A stretch of DNA of 64,000 nt from Chitinophaga eiseniae (GTDB lineage: Bacteria; Bacteroidota; Bacteroidia; Chitinophagales; Chitinophagaceae): the NCBI RefSeq assembly GCF_900167135.1, contig NZ_FUWZ01000003.1, positions 186,001 to 250,000 of the forward strand, in the 5' to 3' direction. The translations under genes were made by a program, and so were the position numbers. The notes beneath the pieces were generated by a model that worked only from the letters and a program-made list of their open reading frames with translations, did not search any database and was not told where the DNA came from. Positions 18,381-26,349 of the stretch are shown piece after piece. Every line of letters starts with the position of its first letter. The first letter of the stretch is position 1.

Positions 18381-18690
18381 TGCCGAAATATCTTTTCTTC
18401 ATCAGCTCCGTCTCTTCTTTGGACGGCAAAACCGTGTTAACTTCTTTCTTTTGATCTGTAAGGAGCGGCCATATTTTCGACGCTGATGGGGCTTTTTTGC
18501 CCTTCTTGGTGTTTACCTGAATGAGCGTATATGCTACCATACGTGCTCCCTCCTTCAATCTATCCATCCGCATCCAGTATCCTTGATATGCTCGGCTGTA
18601 GTCCGACCATGTCATACACATAAACTCATGGCGCCGTAGCCCTAGTTCCCCAAGGGCGAAGTTTAAGACCCCGTCCCATGTTTCTTTTTT
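18346..18690 (-). CDS. Tail assembly chaperone, -1 frameshift extension (gpGT-like)
   Basis: This segment is read only after a -1 shift at A AAA AAG (minus strand, 18690 to 18684) near the end of the preceding gene. After the shift the frame runs without stops into ETWDGVLNFALGELGLRRHE and then the open frame ending at 18346, giving a fusion of about 235 residues. The segment FALGELGLRRHEF...MTWSDYSRA resembles the T part of lambda-type GT chaperones. Those bind the tape measure and the tube subunit during tail assembly. Without the shift only the short G-like form is made. Standalone initiation in this frame is less likely. Confidence 0.75.
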   Translation of the reverse strand, partial: KKETWDGVLNFALGELGLRRHEFMCMTWSDYSRAYQGYWMRMDRLKEGARMVAYTLIQVNTKKGKKAPSASKIWPLLTDQKKEVNTVLPSKEETELMKKRYFGNGSQPGVKRTT

Positions 18691-19052
18691 TTTCCTGCTG
18701 ACTTGCTATCTCCATTGGCATCCGGTGGAAGAATATGAGGGATCTCTATGGATCTCTTCCAACATTCCCATACCTGGACTACATCTGCGTCACTTAATTC
18801 TGCCGCCCATTCAATCACTTGCTGACGACTGTACGGACAATCCATGTCTTTAGCAGAATAGTATCCGATAAGAGCAGAATAAATTAGCTTTGCACATGCT
18901 CGCATATGATTTGCCTTGATCTCTTCCGCGATCTTAATACCGGCCTCAATTGGATCTAATCCAAACAGGTTGCCTAATTCGGCCTTGGAATAATTGTTGA
19001 AATACAAGTCAACAACCTGTCCGCCAAGGGTAATCTTAATCTTTCCGTGCAT
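18663..19052 (-). CDS. Tail assembly chaperone, short form (gpG-like)
   Basis: 129 residues, alpha-helical (AGIKIAEEIKANHMRACAKL...), ending in a Lys-rich tail (AGKKKKHGTGS) whose codons form the slippery run of nine A. It lies between the tube gene and the tape measure, as in most siphoviruses. It is expected to be made in excess over the frameshifted form. Confidence 0.75.
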   Translation of the reverse strand: MHGKIKITLGGQVVDLYFNNYSKAELGNLFGLDPIEAGIKIAEEIKANHMRACAKLIYSALIGYYSAKDMDCPYSRQQVIEWAAELSDADVVQVWECWKRSIEIPHILPPDANGDSKSAGKKKKHGTGS

Positions 19053-19055
19053 ATC

Positions 19056-19526
19056 TTAGGTTGTTGCTGGTTCAATCGTTTGTGTGTAGTCGCCTTTTGC
19101 GGTGATGGTGAAGTCGAATGTGGCCACGTCGTCATTTGGATAGCTGGTATCCAGAGAGGACACAAAACCAGTGCCTTCTTTCACCACGTCACCTGGTACT
19201 TCGATACCGCTGAGCGGGCCTATCTTCCAGTTGATGGTAGTCCTGTTTCGTACCAGTTCGTCCATCAGGGCTTCGGACGCTTTGCCGCCGAAAATCGGCT
19301 GGTCAGTGTCACCCAGGAGGATCTGCGAAGTGCCAGTAATTTCAGTAGTCATGGTGTTGGCCGGTAGTTGGTCCGGGCCGCACTTACTATTCGCGTCTAC
19401 CACATCGCGGGAGCGAGAAAAGGTCAAATCAGTTTGGCATACCATTATGATGTACACCGGAGTATCAGATAACGTAGCGCTTATGAACACACCAATCGAC
19501 CCTATCTCGGGTTTACGTTCTGCCAT
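19056..19526 (-). CDS. Major tail tube protein
   Basis: 156 residues, beta-rich (ISATLSDTPVYIIMVCQTDLTF..., KASEALMDELVRNRTTINWKI), of usual size for a siphovirus tube subunit. It is flanked by the tail terminator and the chaperone pair, which supports the assignment. Confidence 0.7.
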   Translation of the reverse strand: MAERKPEIGSIGVFISATLSDTPVYIIMVCQTDLTFSRSRDVVDANSKCGPDQLPANTMTTEITGTSQILLGDTDQPIFGGKASEALMDELVRNRTTINWKIGPLSGIEVPGDVVKEGTGFVSSLDTSYPNDDVATFDFTITAKGDYTQTIEPATT

Positions 19527-19532
19527 TGTTAC

Positions 19533-19973
19533 TTAATTGAAAGTTCTTTCGTGTATTTTATGACCAAACCGGATTAACCGGCGAAACAGCTTGTAAGTAT
19601 TGTTTTGTCCTCCTACTGTAGTGTCCAGAAGGAGGTCAGTTGAAAGGATCTGAAGGTTAGGCCCGACATCGACGAAATTTTTGTCCGCCGGATGCACAAG
19701 CCCGTAAATCTGATCAGCGATATCATCCGCCACTTCATCATTTATAGCCCCTATGAAGCCGGTGACGATGTCAATCAGAATAGTATTGTCCTGTCCCTGG
19801 TTGTTCTTTGTGGATGATTCCACGCCGGTTTGGGTAGACAGGATGATGTAAGGGTAAACAGCATCGTTTGGAGCCATCTGGCTATAAACCGGAACCGCCA
19901 GAGAATCGGAAAAAACAGCGCCGTTCAGCCGCTGGAAATATCCTGTTCTTAGTGGTTTGTTATAGTCTATCAT
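19533..19973 (-). CDS. Tail terminator/completion protein (DUF3168-like)
   Basis: 146 residues. The pattern VPVYSQMAPNDAVYPYIILS, ILIDIVTGF and the C-terminal YKLFRRLIRFGHKI matches small tail completion proteins. It would cap the tail tube at the head side. It overlaps the HK97 gp10-like gene by 4 bp. Confidence 0.7.
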   Translation of the reverse strand: MIDYNKPLRTGYFQRLNGAVFSDSLAVPVYSQMAPNDAVYPYIILSTQTGVESSTKNNQGQDNTILIDIVTGFIGAINDEVADDIADQIYGLVHPADKNFVDVGPNLQILSTDLLLDTTVGGQNNTYKLFRRLIRFGHKIHERTFN

Positions 19974-20461
19974 ATCGTTGTTATCCCGGTTATATTGCTT
20001 CCGCTGCTCGGACGTATCACTGTAATCCCGCTGGATGATGCCCGGAGTAATTCTGCTTTCAGCCGCTCTATCAATAACCTGCGCTCCTGTTCAAACGCCG
20101 GGAAGAGATAAGGATGCGCTGGCATATTCACCTGCTTAATCCCCCTCCCCTTGAACTGAATAGCGTAGCTTTCCAATCCCGCCGGGACATCTACGAGAGC
20201 ACCGGTCCCAAACTCTACATAAGGTGCATAATGGACTGCAGCGGTGACGTTGTAGTCAAGGATTCCATTGCGGGTAAAGGAGATCGACTGTTTCAGTGCG
20301 CCGGTCTCTGACGGGGCCATGGCTTTCGCATTGTTCACAATCGTTTCAGCTGATGCCTTCAACTCATTGTCCAGGTTCTGAATTACGTTCTGCTCAAGAT
20401 GCTGTACATCCCGTAACAGTTCTGTAATCCCTGTAAAGTTGAATGCAAACTTTGCCCCCAT
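19970..20461 (-). CDS. HK97 gp10-like neck/tail completion protein
   Basis: 163 residues. The stretch ASAETIVNNAKAMAPSETGALKQSI and the AAVHYAPYVEFGTG motif are diagnostic of HK97 gp10-like proteins. The last 20 residues (SGITVIRPSSGSNITGITTI) are not usual for the family and closely match the C-terminus of the MuF-like protein ending at 23657. Confidence 0.82.
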   Translation of the reverse strand: MGAKFAFNFTGITELLRDVQHLEQNVIQNLDNELKASAETIVNNAKAMAPSETGALKQSISFTRNGILDYNVTAAVHYAPYVEFGTGALVDVPAGLESYAIQFKGRGIKQVNMPAHPYLFPAFEQERRLLIERLKAELLRASSSGITVIRPSSGSNITGITTI

Positions 20462-20799
20462 TACACTTGCTCTACTAAAATCAATCTCACAAACCGTTTA
20501 CGGCCTTCTGTATACTCCTGTTGACTGTTCAGCACAAGTATTTTACCCTCATACAGAAACCGTATATCCTTGCTTACCTCATGTGATGGCGTATACCGAA
20601 CAAAGACCTCGTAACTGTTCCCCTGGACGTTCTGTAAAGCAACCATATCACGCATAGACTTCACCGGGCCAATATATGCCCATGTCGTATAGATCGTGTC
20701 CCATGTCTCGGTAAATCCTCCGGAGCCGTTTTGTGTGACTGTCAGCTTTTGAGCTTCCAGCCTCCGATCCAGCTGACCTATTGGTCTTGTCTTGATCAT
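20461..20799 (-). CDS. Head closure protein (SPP1 gp16-like)
   Basis: 112 residues with the head-tail adaptor pattern: GQLDRRLEAQKLTVTQ, TWDTIYTTWAYIGP, then VRYTPSHEVSKDIRFLYEGK. It would close the portal after packaging. It abuts the gp10-like gene and overlaps the connector gene by 4 bp. Confidence 0.8.
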   Translation of the reverse strand: MIKTRPIGQLDRRLEAQKLTVTQNGSGGFTETWDTIYTTWAYIGPVKSMRDMVALQNVQGNSYEVFVRYTPSHEVSKDIRFLYEGKILVLNSQQEYTEGRKRFVRLILVEQV

Positions 20800-21332
20800 A
20801 TATAAACACCGGTGCCGTTCCTACGAAATGGTTTCAAGCTCATAGCGGCCATGGGGGAAACCTTTGTGTCATCAAAGTTTTCGTCACCAAGGTGCTCAAA
20901 CATCCATAGTACCTGCTGTTTGATTGCGGTTCTGAATACTTCCGGTATATCCGCAGCTTCATACCCGCTTTCATACTCCAACTCCAGGTAGCAGCTACAT
21001 GGAGATTCGATAAACTTGTGATCCAGACCAATAATCGTCAGTTCCACAGAGTTTCCTTCTTGATTCTTGCCGGTAACGGTCCCTATCGGCGCGCCGGGGA
21101 CCTCTATTCCTCCGCAGGAGTTATCTACAATCGCGGTAACCGTTTTGCGGACAATCCCGATATCATACTTCTCCTCAAGCAACTGACGGGCAGCGGTAAT
21201 AAGACCGGTCAGTACATTATCCTTTTCGTTGAAATCAATGCTGGCCCACAGCTTCACGTCGTCAAGCGTAACCGGTTCCGCGGTAGGCGAAACAGTGATC
21301 TTCTTGTCTAAAAGCTTATTGCTGCACATCAA
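20796..21332 (-). CDS. Head-tail connector (gp6-like)
   Basis: 178 residues. EPVTLDDVKLWASIDFNEKD and DIPEVFRTAIKQQVLWMFEH are typical of HK97 gp6-type connectors, which form a ring under the portal. Gene order capsid, connector, closure protein supports the assignment. Confidence 0.82.
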   Translation of the reverse strand: MMCSNKLLDKKITVSPTAEPVTLDDVKLWASIDFNEKDNVLTGLITAARQLLEEKYDIGIVRKTVTAIVDNSCGGIEVPGAPIGTVTGKNQEGNSVELTIIGLDHKFIESPCSCYLELEYESGYEAADIPEVFRTAIKQQVLWMFEHLGDENFDDTKVSPMAAMSLKPFRRNGTGVYI

Positions 21333-21556
21333 TCGTAGAGGTTGGACCTATATCTTCCCGGGATTCCGGTTGTCTCGGCCTTGTGAAAAGATCTGATTTC
21401 GCGTTTCTCCGGCGGGTGTTCTGAATCGACTTTCTCAGATTCCAGCTCCTCAGCACCTTCGGTTGTTTCCTCACCATGAACAAGGGATAAGGGCCGCTGA
21501 ATAGACAGCAGCCCTCGGTTATCAATATGATCAGGTAGTCGCACCGTAGAAATCAC
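21329..21556 (-). CDS. Small acidic protein between capsid and connector genes
   Basis: 75 residues, rich in Glu and Lys (HGEETTEGAEELESEK). It overlaps the capsid 3' end by 26 bp and the connector start by 4 bp (ATGA), which favours it over the other open frame here. Not recognised; it could be a minor head protein. Confidence 0.5.
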   Translation of the reverse strand: MISTVRLPDHIDNRGLLSIQRPLSLVHGEETTEGAEELESEKVDSEHPPEKREIRSFHKAETTGIPGRYRSNLYD

Positions 21557-22793
21557 CTACGATGAAATAATCGTTACCGTAGATCGGGAAGCAGATTGTC
21601 TCCTCGATGCGTACTGTAACCATGTTTTTCTGTACGTTGTCCTCGTCCTGTTCAAAGAACTGCAGGATCGGCGGTTCCTGGATGATCAGGTTTGCACCCA
21701 TTACCCAGTCTCCTACGATAAACTGGCCAGGATTGGCAGCGGTGGATTTAAACACAGGCACACCGCTTACGTATAGCTGACCATTTACATAGGTCACCAG
21801 TTCACGCGGCAGGTCATATTCACCACTTCCGGATGCTCTGTTCAGCAGGATTGTTGCGTAGTCGGCAGGGCGTACCAGGATGCCGTTAACGTCACGGTCT
21901 GCCTCCTCCAGCTGGGTAATCGCTTCAACCAGCTGTTCCACCCATATCTGTGAAGCACCAGAGAACGGCGTAAAGTTGCCGGCGTCTGTGATACCGGAGA
22001 TGTTGGGAGAAGTACCATCTCCATTCAGCAACTGCTCGTCTTCTGCGCGCAACAATTTTTCCGGCAGGCGGGACTGCAGGAACGTGGTTAGACCCTGAAC
22101 ATCACGCAACATTTTGCGGGAAACCTTCACGATACCGGCGATAGTTTCAGCAGGAACGCTTACCTCCTGCAGGCGCAGGTCAAGTCGAGGTTTAGCAGCC
22201 CCGTCGGCGGTTGGAGCAGGAGCACCCTCGCCGGCAATTTCCTTAACGTATGCATAGTGGGACCCACTCATGCTGCCGCCGGAAAGTAACTGGCGGATAT
22301 GAAGACGACGACGGGGCTGCTCGATAATACCCGGGCGGAGATCTGTAACGGATACATTCGCAGTTGGGAATGTGGTGGGGCTGATCAATGTCATGTCGCC
22401 CACTGCTTTCATTTGGAAAGCAACATCTTTGCTTTTCTTAGATGCGAACTGCTCGATTGCACCCGCGTTTTCCTGAATAGATTCAGCCAGCAGGTCGCGG
22501 AAATGCTTCCTTTCAGTTCCTACAGCTACATTTTTCTTTTGGCTGTCTTCGATCAGCTTGTCCAAGGCTTCCTGGTTTTTCTGATCGGCTTCATCTTTTG
22601 ATTTCTGCCAGATGCTGAAGTTCTTCACTTCGCCTTCGATAGAATCTACCTTGCCAGCGGCTTTTTTAGCCTCTTCGGTAGCGGCATCAGAAGCCTTCTT
22701 TGCTTCTTCAGCTGCGGATTTAGCGCCTTTAACTTCGATTACAACTGGCTCCAGTTCTTCCTGGAACGCCTTCTTAATATCTTTTACTTCCAT
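21531..22793 (-). CDS. Major capsid protein, HK97 fold
   Basis: 420 residues. Residues 1 to about 110 are a charged coiled coil (delta/scaffold domain, removed by the protease). The rest has HK97 capsid patterns: YVKEIAGEGAPAPTADGAAKP, VSRKMLRDVQGL, DEQLLNGDGTSPNISGI and VRIEETICFPIYGNDYFIVGDF. It follows the prohead protease gene directly. Confidence 0.92.
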   Translation of the reverse strand: MEVKDIKKAFQEELEPVVIEVKGAKSAAEEAKKASDAATEEAKKAAGKVDSIEGEVKNFSIWQKSKDEADQKNQEALDKLIEDSQKKNVAVGTERKHFRDLLAESIQENAGAIEQFASKKSKDVAFQMKAVGDMTLISPTTFPTANVSVTDLRPGIIEQPRRRLHIRQLLSGGSMSGSHYAYVKEIAGEGAPAPTADGAAKPRLDLRLQEVSVPAETIAGIVKVSRKMLRDVQGLTTFLQSRLPEKLLRAEDEQLLNGDGTSPNISGITDAGNFTPFSGASQIWVEQLVEAITQLEEADRDVNGILVRPADYATILLNRASGSGEYDLPRELVTYVNGQLYVSGVPVFKSTAANPGQFIVGDWVMGANLIIQEPPILQFFEQDEDNVQKNMVTVRIEETICFPIYGNDYFIVGDFYGATT

Positions 22794-22798
22794 GTCAC

Positions 22799-23536
22799 TC
22801 AGTTGAAAAGTCCTGTGATAGTGTGTTTTAGCTCGTTTTGGATGTCAATCAGAACCTTTGCACTATCCGGCTCAGTGGACTTGATTTCCGGCTGAGTGGC
22901 ATGGGATGATAGGTCAATCGTAAACTGCTGAAGCCTGGTTAATTCCAGCTGCAGCAAACTTGTATCTTCATTGAAACGTCCAGCCTTGACGCTCTTAATA
23001 AGCAGGTCAAAACGTTTGATTTCAGATTCAATAATTTCGGCTGTAATAGCAGATTTGGTAACTCCTAAAGTTGGGGTATAGGGATTGGCGCCCCATAATA
23101 CAGCGGAGCCTTCCCATAAGGCTGCCTCGGTGATCTCCCGAACGTCGTCTGCCCGCTTGGCAAACTTCATGGTACGGAAGCCAACACTGTGCTGGTTGAT
23201 ATCTCCAGCCTCGTATAGCGGCCAAATGGTATCCCTCCATAACGCTGTGTCGCGGTAAGGAGAAATACCGACAATATGCTTCCCTTCTTTGTATAACTCG
23301 GTAAACTTGCTAAGGGCAGATGTGAGGCAGTACCCGTGGTCTGCCATGTGCCAAATCTCATTTGACCCCTGTGGGCCACGCTCTTTGATCGTTTTGTCAA
23401 ACGCCGTAGAGGAAAACACGTCACCGTCACGGTCAACGCTTTCCAATTCAGCTATAGCCACCTTAACGCTGCGCGTCTTGGTATCTATATCAAGAGTCTT
23501 GAGATTGAAAACTTTGTGCTCCAAAACCGCCTTCAT
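22799..23536 (-). CDS. HK97-family prohead protease
   Basis: 245 residues from the ATG at 23536. The upstream in-frame extension to 23611 runs through the late promoter and is not used. Catalytic features are WHMADHGY (His) and NQHSVGF (Ser), as in the caudoviral S78 proteases that trim the capsid delta domain. It begins about 65 nt after the predicted late promoter. Confidence 0.87.
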   Translation of the reverse strand: MKAVLEHKVFNLKTLDIDTKTRSVKVAIAELESVDRDGDVFSSTAFDKTIKERGPQGSNEIWHMADHGYCLTSALSKFTELYKEGKHIVGISPYRDTALWRDTIWPLYEAGDINQHSVGFRTMKFAKRADDVREITEAALWEGSAVLWGANPYTPTLGVTKSAITAEIIESEIKRFDLLIKSVKAGRFNEDTSLLQLELTRLQQFTIDLSSHATQPEIKSTEPDSAKVLIDIQNELKHTITGLFN

Positions 23537-23608
23537 GGGCAGATAGGTAGTTTGGCGGTCGAAGCAAAAAATCAGAGAAGGAATCAGAATAAAATCAGCC
23601 CGCTGAAA

Positions 23609-23647
23609 CAAAATTACCTATTTGGTATTAAAATACCAAATAGGTAA
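23609..23647 (-). promoter_or_regulatory. Late promoter A with paired TACC-N5-GGTA operators
   Basis: On the minus strand TTG (23639-23637) and TAATTTTG (23616-23609) are 20 nt apart. The promoter is embedded in two 13-bp dyads, TACCTATTTGGTA (23615-23627) and TACCAAATAGGTA (23634-23646), with centres 19 bp apart. It serves the protease-capsid-tail run. Confidence 0.7.
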
Positions 23648-23656
23648 TAAAAATTG

Positions 23657-24607
23657 TTATATGGTTATGATCCCGGTAATATTGCTGATCCCGCCAGGCC
23701 GGATAACGGTAATCCCAGTTGGCTCTGTAGGTTTCATTATTACCCGGCCCCTGTCGTCCTTTACCGCGACGAACTCCTGCCCACAGCGGCAGCCTATTAC
23801 GTTCTGCTTTGATCCGGAAGGATCACCAGGATACATTAGCAACTCTCCTGACACTACAAATGGGTCTTCCAGATCCACAGTCTGCCCCAGCGGCTCCCAA
23901 TGGTCCCAAGGTGACGAATTATGCGCTCTGCGGGTTCGTAAGTCATGAAGCGATAGCCATATTTTGCGTATCTGAAAAGGCAACCACTTCGCGGCAGTAT
24001 ATGCCCCGTAATTCAGCGCACGGGTTACCTCTGTACGGACAATTGCCGGCAGGCCGCGGTCAGATGCCTCTACCCGCAGGTCAAGCAATATCTTATCTTC
24101 CTCGGACCGGCTTACAGGTTCTCTCTGTAGCGCCTCCCGGATAAAATTTGGATTATTAAGTACATCGTTCAGCTGCTCATCAGTCAATTCTCGGTTGAAA
24201 TGCTGCAGGATAAACGCCAAAATCCGCTTCCTTTGGGTGGCTATGATGCTCATCACGGAATAGGTGATACCAAGGTTGAAGAAAAACTGCGACATGGCAT
24301 CCAGGATGAACTGGGTAAAGTCATCAGATTTCCGCATTTGGCCGGTAAGGGAGTTCCGGACCTGCCTGGCACGCTCTAACCCCACCCCTCTGTATAGAGC
24401 GTGAAGGACTTCAGCAACTGGTTTCATGTCGATCAACGTGTCAATTATGGCGACAGCAGCGGGGATACTATTATCCTTTGCGTACTTTATAAAAGCATCA
24501 ACATTGGCATCAAGCGCCTTTTTAACATGCGGATGCCATTTTATTTCCTGTTTCAGATGCCAGCGGCTTTGATTACGCGCTGATATCCGTAGTTGCTGTT
24601 TGTTCAC
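23657..24607 (-). CDS. MuF-like minor head protein
   Basis: 316 residues. The C-terminal half has the MuF signature: TEVTRALNYGA, DLRTRRAHNSS, GELLMYPGDPSGSKQNVIGC and RCGQEF. The N-terminal helical part would contact the portal. The C-terminal tail TGITVIRPGGISNITGIITI resembles the tail of the gp10-like protein. It starts upstream of late promoter A, so it is transcribed from promoter B or C. Confidence 0.82.
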   Translation of the reverse strand: MNKQQLRISARNQSRWHLKQEIKWHPHVKKALDANVDAFIKYAKDNSIPAAVAIIDTLIDMKPVAEVLHALYRGVGLERARQVRNSLTGQMRKSDDFTQFILDAMSQFFFNLGITYSVMSIIATQRKRILAFILQHFNRELTDEQLNDVLNNPNFIREALQREPVSRSEEDKILLDLRVEASDRGLPAIVRTEVTRALNYGAYTAAKWLPFQIRKIWLSLHDLRTRRAHNSSPWDHWEPLGQTVDLEDPFVVSGELLMYPGDPSGSKQNVIGCRCGQEFVAVKDDRGRVIMKPTEPTGITVIRPGGISNITGIITI

Positions 24608-24983
24608 TTCCTCTACTCAATTGCTCACATATTTCCTTGTACCGATCATGACTGGCTATTTGGCGCCCACCTAAAAACGTCCGGTGGGCAACAAGCACCA
24701 GTTTAACACAGTCTTCGAACTGCTTCTGTGTTTGAAACACATTTAAGGTAACCGTTCCACCATCACACCACACAGCCACTCCATTGGCCGGCAGGAAGTA
24801 AACCACATTCCGGTGATCTTCTGTAGATAGCCCGAAAGGCAAATTGCCGTTATAGTGGTTTATGATCAGCTGCTTCACGGCTGGAGATATCTCCAACCCA
24901 TCGATGTCAATTGTCCATTCAAAGGGCTTCCGCTGGCGCTCTTCCACTTGCTTAACCAGCTGCCGGCATGATTCACTTCTCAT
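24573..24983 (-). CDS. Hypothetical late protein
   Basis: 136 residues, soluble, mixed alpha/beta (VYFLPANGVAVWCDGGTVTLNV). It overlaps the MuF-like gene by 35 bp. No family recognised. Confidence 0.65.
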   Translation of the reverse strand: MRSESCRQLVKQVEERQRKPFEWTIDIDGLEISPAVKQLIINHYNGNLPFGLSTEDHRNVVYFLPANGVAVWCDGGTVTLNVFQTQKQFEDCVKLVLVAHRTFLGGRQIASHDRYKEICEQLSRGSEQTATTDISA

Positions 24984-24991
24984 AAACTCAG

Positions 24992-25228
24992 CTATTCTCC
25001 GTGATAAATAACTACTTCTCCATCTTCAGGATAATCATCTCTAATACCTTTTCTTGCCAGTCCAAGGAGTATTAATTCCTCATCCACACACATCTGATAC
25101 TTCGAAAAAACATAGTCATCAGTAAACCCATAGATCTCTTTGGCTATTTCTTTGTGTTCATCTGTCGGATTTTTAGCAAGCAATGTGAATATTTTGCCAA
25201 ACAAACGGGCTGAAGTTCGATCTGCCAT
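24992..25228 (-). CDS. Hypothetical small protein
   Basis: 78 residues, helical N-terminus and acidic C-terminus (DDYPEDGEVVIYHGE). Not recognised. It is spaced 8-9 bp from both neighbours in the late run. Confidence 0.6.
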   Translation of the reverse strand: MADRTSARLFGKIFTLLAKNPTDEHKEIAKEIYGFTDDYVFSKYQMCVDEELILLGLARKGIRDDYPEDGEVVIYHGE

Positions 25229-25237
25229 ATTTTGATA

Positions 25238-25669
25238 TCACTTTGCGTTTACAACGTCCTGTAATTCTTCGCCAACCAAAGCGAAGTACATATTTTGCAA
25301 TTGGTGTACAAACTCAATCTTAACTCCGGTAAATACCTCTGTGCAAACACTTGTCACATCTCTCAGAGAAACCTCACCATCGAGATAGACAGCGTATATA
25401 TATTTATGCGCTCCGGTACTGTAAAACACATTCCTATTAGCAACATTTTCCCCACGGATGAACCCAAACCGACCTAGCCACTCCGCGGTTATCGGAATCC
25501 CAGAATAGACCATTTCGCCACCATCGATTGTACATCCTGTCTCTTTGTTGATCGCAATATCATTTATCTTAAAAAATGTATGCCCACCCCTATCAAGGGA
25601 GTAAACATACATTTCCGCACCGCGGTAATTGATTAAGTTATTGATTCGCAAGTCTGTTACTTTGATCAC
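25238..25669 (-). CDS. Conserved Bacteroidota mobile-element protein, function unknown
   Basis: 143 residues. The frame VTDLRINNLINYRG ... IPITAEWLGRFGF ... IEFVHQLQNMYFALVGEEL is a recurrent pattern in Bacteroidota phages and elements (LRIGN..., PLTEEWL..FGF, HQLQNLYFAL.GEEL), known to me without a function. Confidence 0.7.
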   Translation of the reverse strand: MIKVTDLRINNLINYRGAEMYVYSLDRGGHTFFKINDIAINKETGCTIDGGEMVYSGIPITAEWLGRFGFIRGENVANRNVFYSTGAHKYIYAVYLDGEVSLRDVTSVCTEVFTGVKIEFVHQLQNMYFALVGEELQDVVNAK

Positions 25670-25710
25670 TGTTTATTGATTTATTCATAATAATTTGGTA
25701 CTCTATCACC

Positions 25711-25929
25711 CTATCTAGGTAGCTTCCACTTATAGTTATACTGCTTCCTAATACTTTCACACTCTTCAATCTGCCTCTGTATTTCATTCATTTCACTTAT
25801 AGACTGTGCTATTTTTTCCCGGCTAGCTTTTGCCGCCTTACGCGCTGACCTTGCCAGAACCACAGAACAAACAGCGCCACCAATCGCTATCGCACACAAC
25901 ACTAAAGTCACTATGTTATACCAAGCCAT
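25711..25929 (-). CDS. Small membrane-anchored protein
   Basis: 72 residues: an N-terminal TM (about 6-26) and a cytoplasmic coiled coil (SISEMNEIQRQIEECESIRK). Not recognised. Confidence 0.6.
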   Translation of the reverse strand: MAWYNIVTLVLCAIAIGGAVCSVVLARSARKAAKASREKIAQSISEMNEIQRQIEECESIRKQYNYKWKLPR

Positions 25930-25939
25930 ATAAATTTTT

Positions 25940-26101
25940 TTACTTGTTTACAGGTTTGTAATCCGGCAGCGGGCAGCTATCGGGTATTTTTCGATCTGTT
26001 TCAGGATCAACATGCCATATTGTAATGAGTGTTCGCTTATACCCGCGTCTGTTTTTGAATGGCCATTGTATTTCGTGGGCCACTGTACTTGGATCATGCA
26101 T
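25940..26101 (-). CDS. 53-residue conserved phage protein
   Basis: The ATG at 26099-26101 opens a frame with HDPSTVAHEIQWPFKNRRGY and LITIWHVDPETDRKIPDSC, a pattern seen in many Bacteroidota phages as a tiny protein (HDP.TVA.EI ... TIWHVDPE.DG.DDSC). That conservation is why this short frame is called. Function unknown; Cys43 and His30 could bind metal. Confidence 0.65.
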   Translation of the reverse strand: MHDPSTVAHEIQWPFKNRRGYKRTLITIWHVDPETDRKIPDSCPLPDYKPVNK

Positions 26102-26122
26102 TATATTGATTATTATTTATTT

Positions 26123-26341
26123 TCAAAGCCTTTCATCTGCCTTTATCAGGTATCCTATGGCCATCTTTGCCGCATCTGCTTCATCTGCATAATGACGTTC
26201 CCTGAGCTTCGCCCATAGCTTTTCATTCTCACGCTTCAACGCCGCATTTTCCTGTTTCAACTGGTCGCGTACTCGCTGAAGCGTGACATGTTTGTCTTTT
26301 AAGATGCTGTAAGCCAATGAAAGGCGGGTTTGTGCGTCCAT
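26123..26341 (-). CDS. Coiled-coil hypothetical protein
   Basis: 72 residues, mostly one coiled coil (LQRVRDQLKQENAALKRENEKL). It starts 8 bp after the SPFH gene. Not recognised. Confidence 0.6.
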   Translation of the reverse strand: MDAQTRLSLAYSILKDKHVTLQRVRDQLKQENAALKRENEKLWAKLRERHYADEADAAKMAIGYLIKADERL

Positions 26342-26349
26342 TCTGGCAA

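Noticed and set aside
21316-21525. Alternative 69-codon frame after the capsid gene
   Set aside because: The overlapping 75-codon frame at 21329-21556 has ATGA coupling to the connector gene and a more plausible composition.
25685-25715. Possible fourth TACC-N5-GGTA operator
   Set aside because: Only loose matches (TTTGGTA, CTAGGTA), wrong spacing and no promoter elements.
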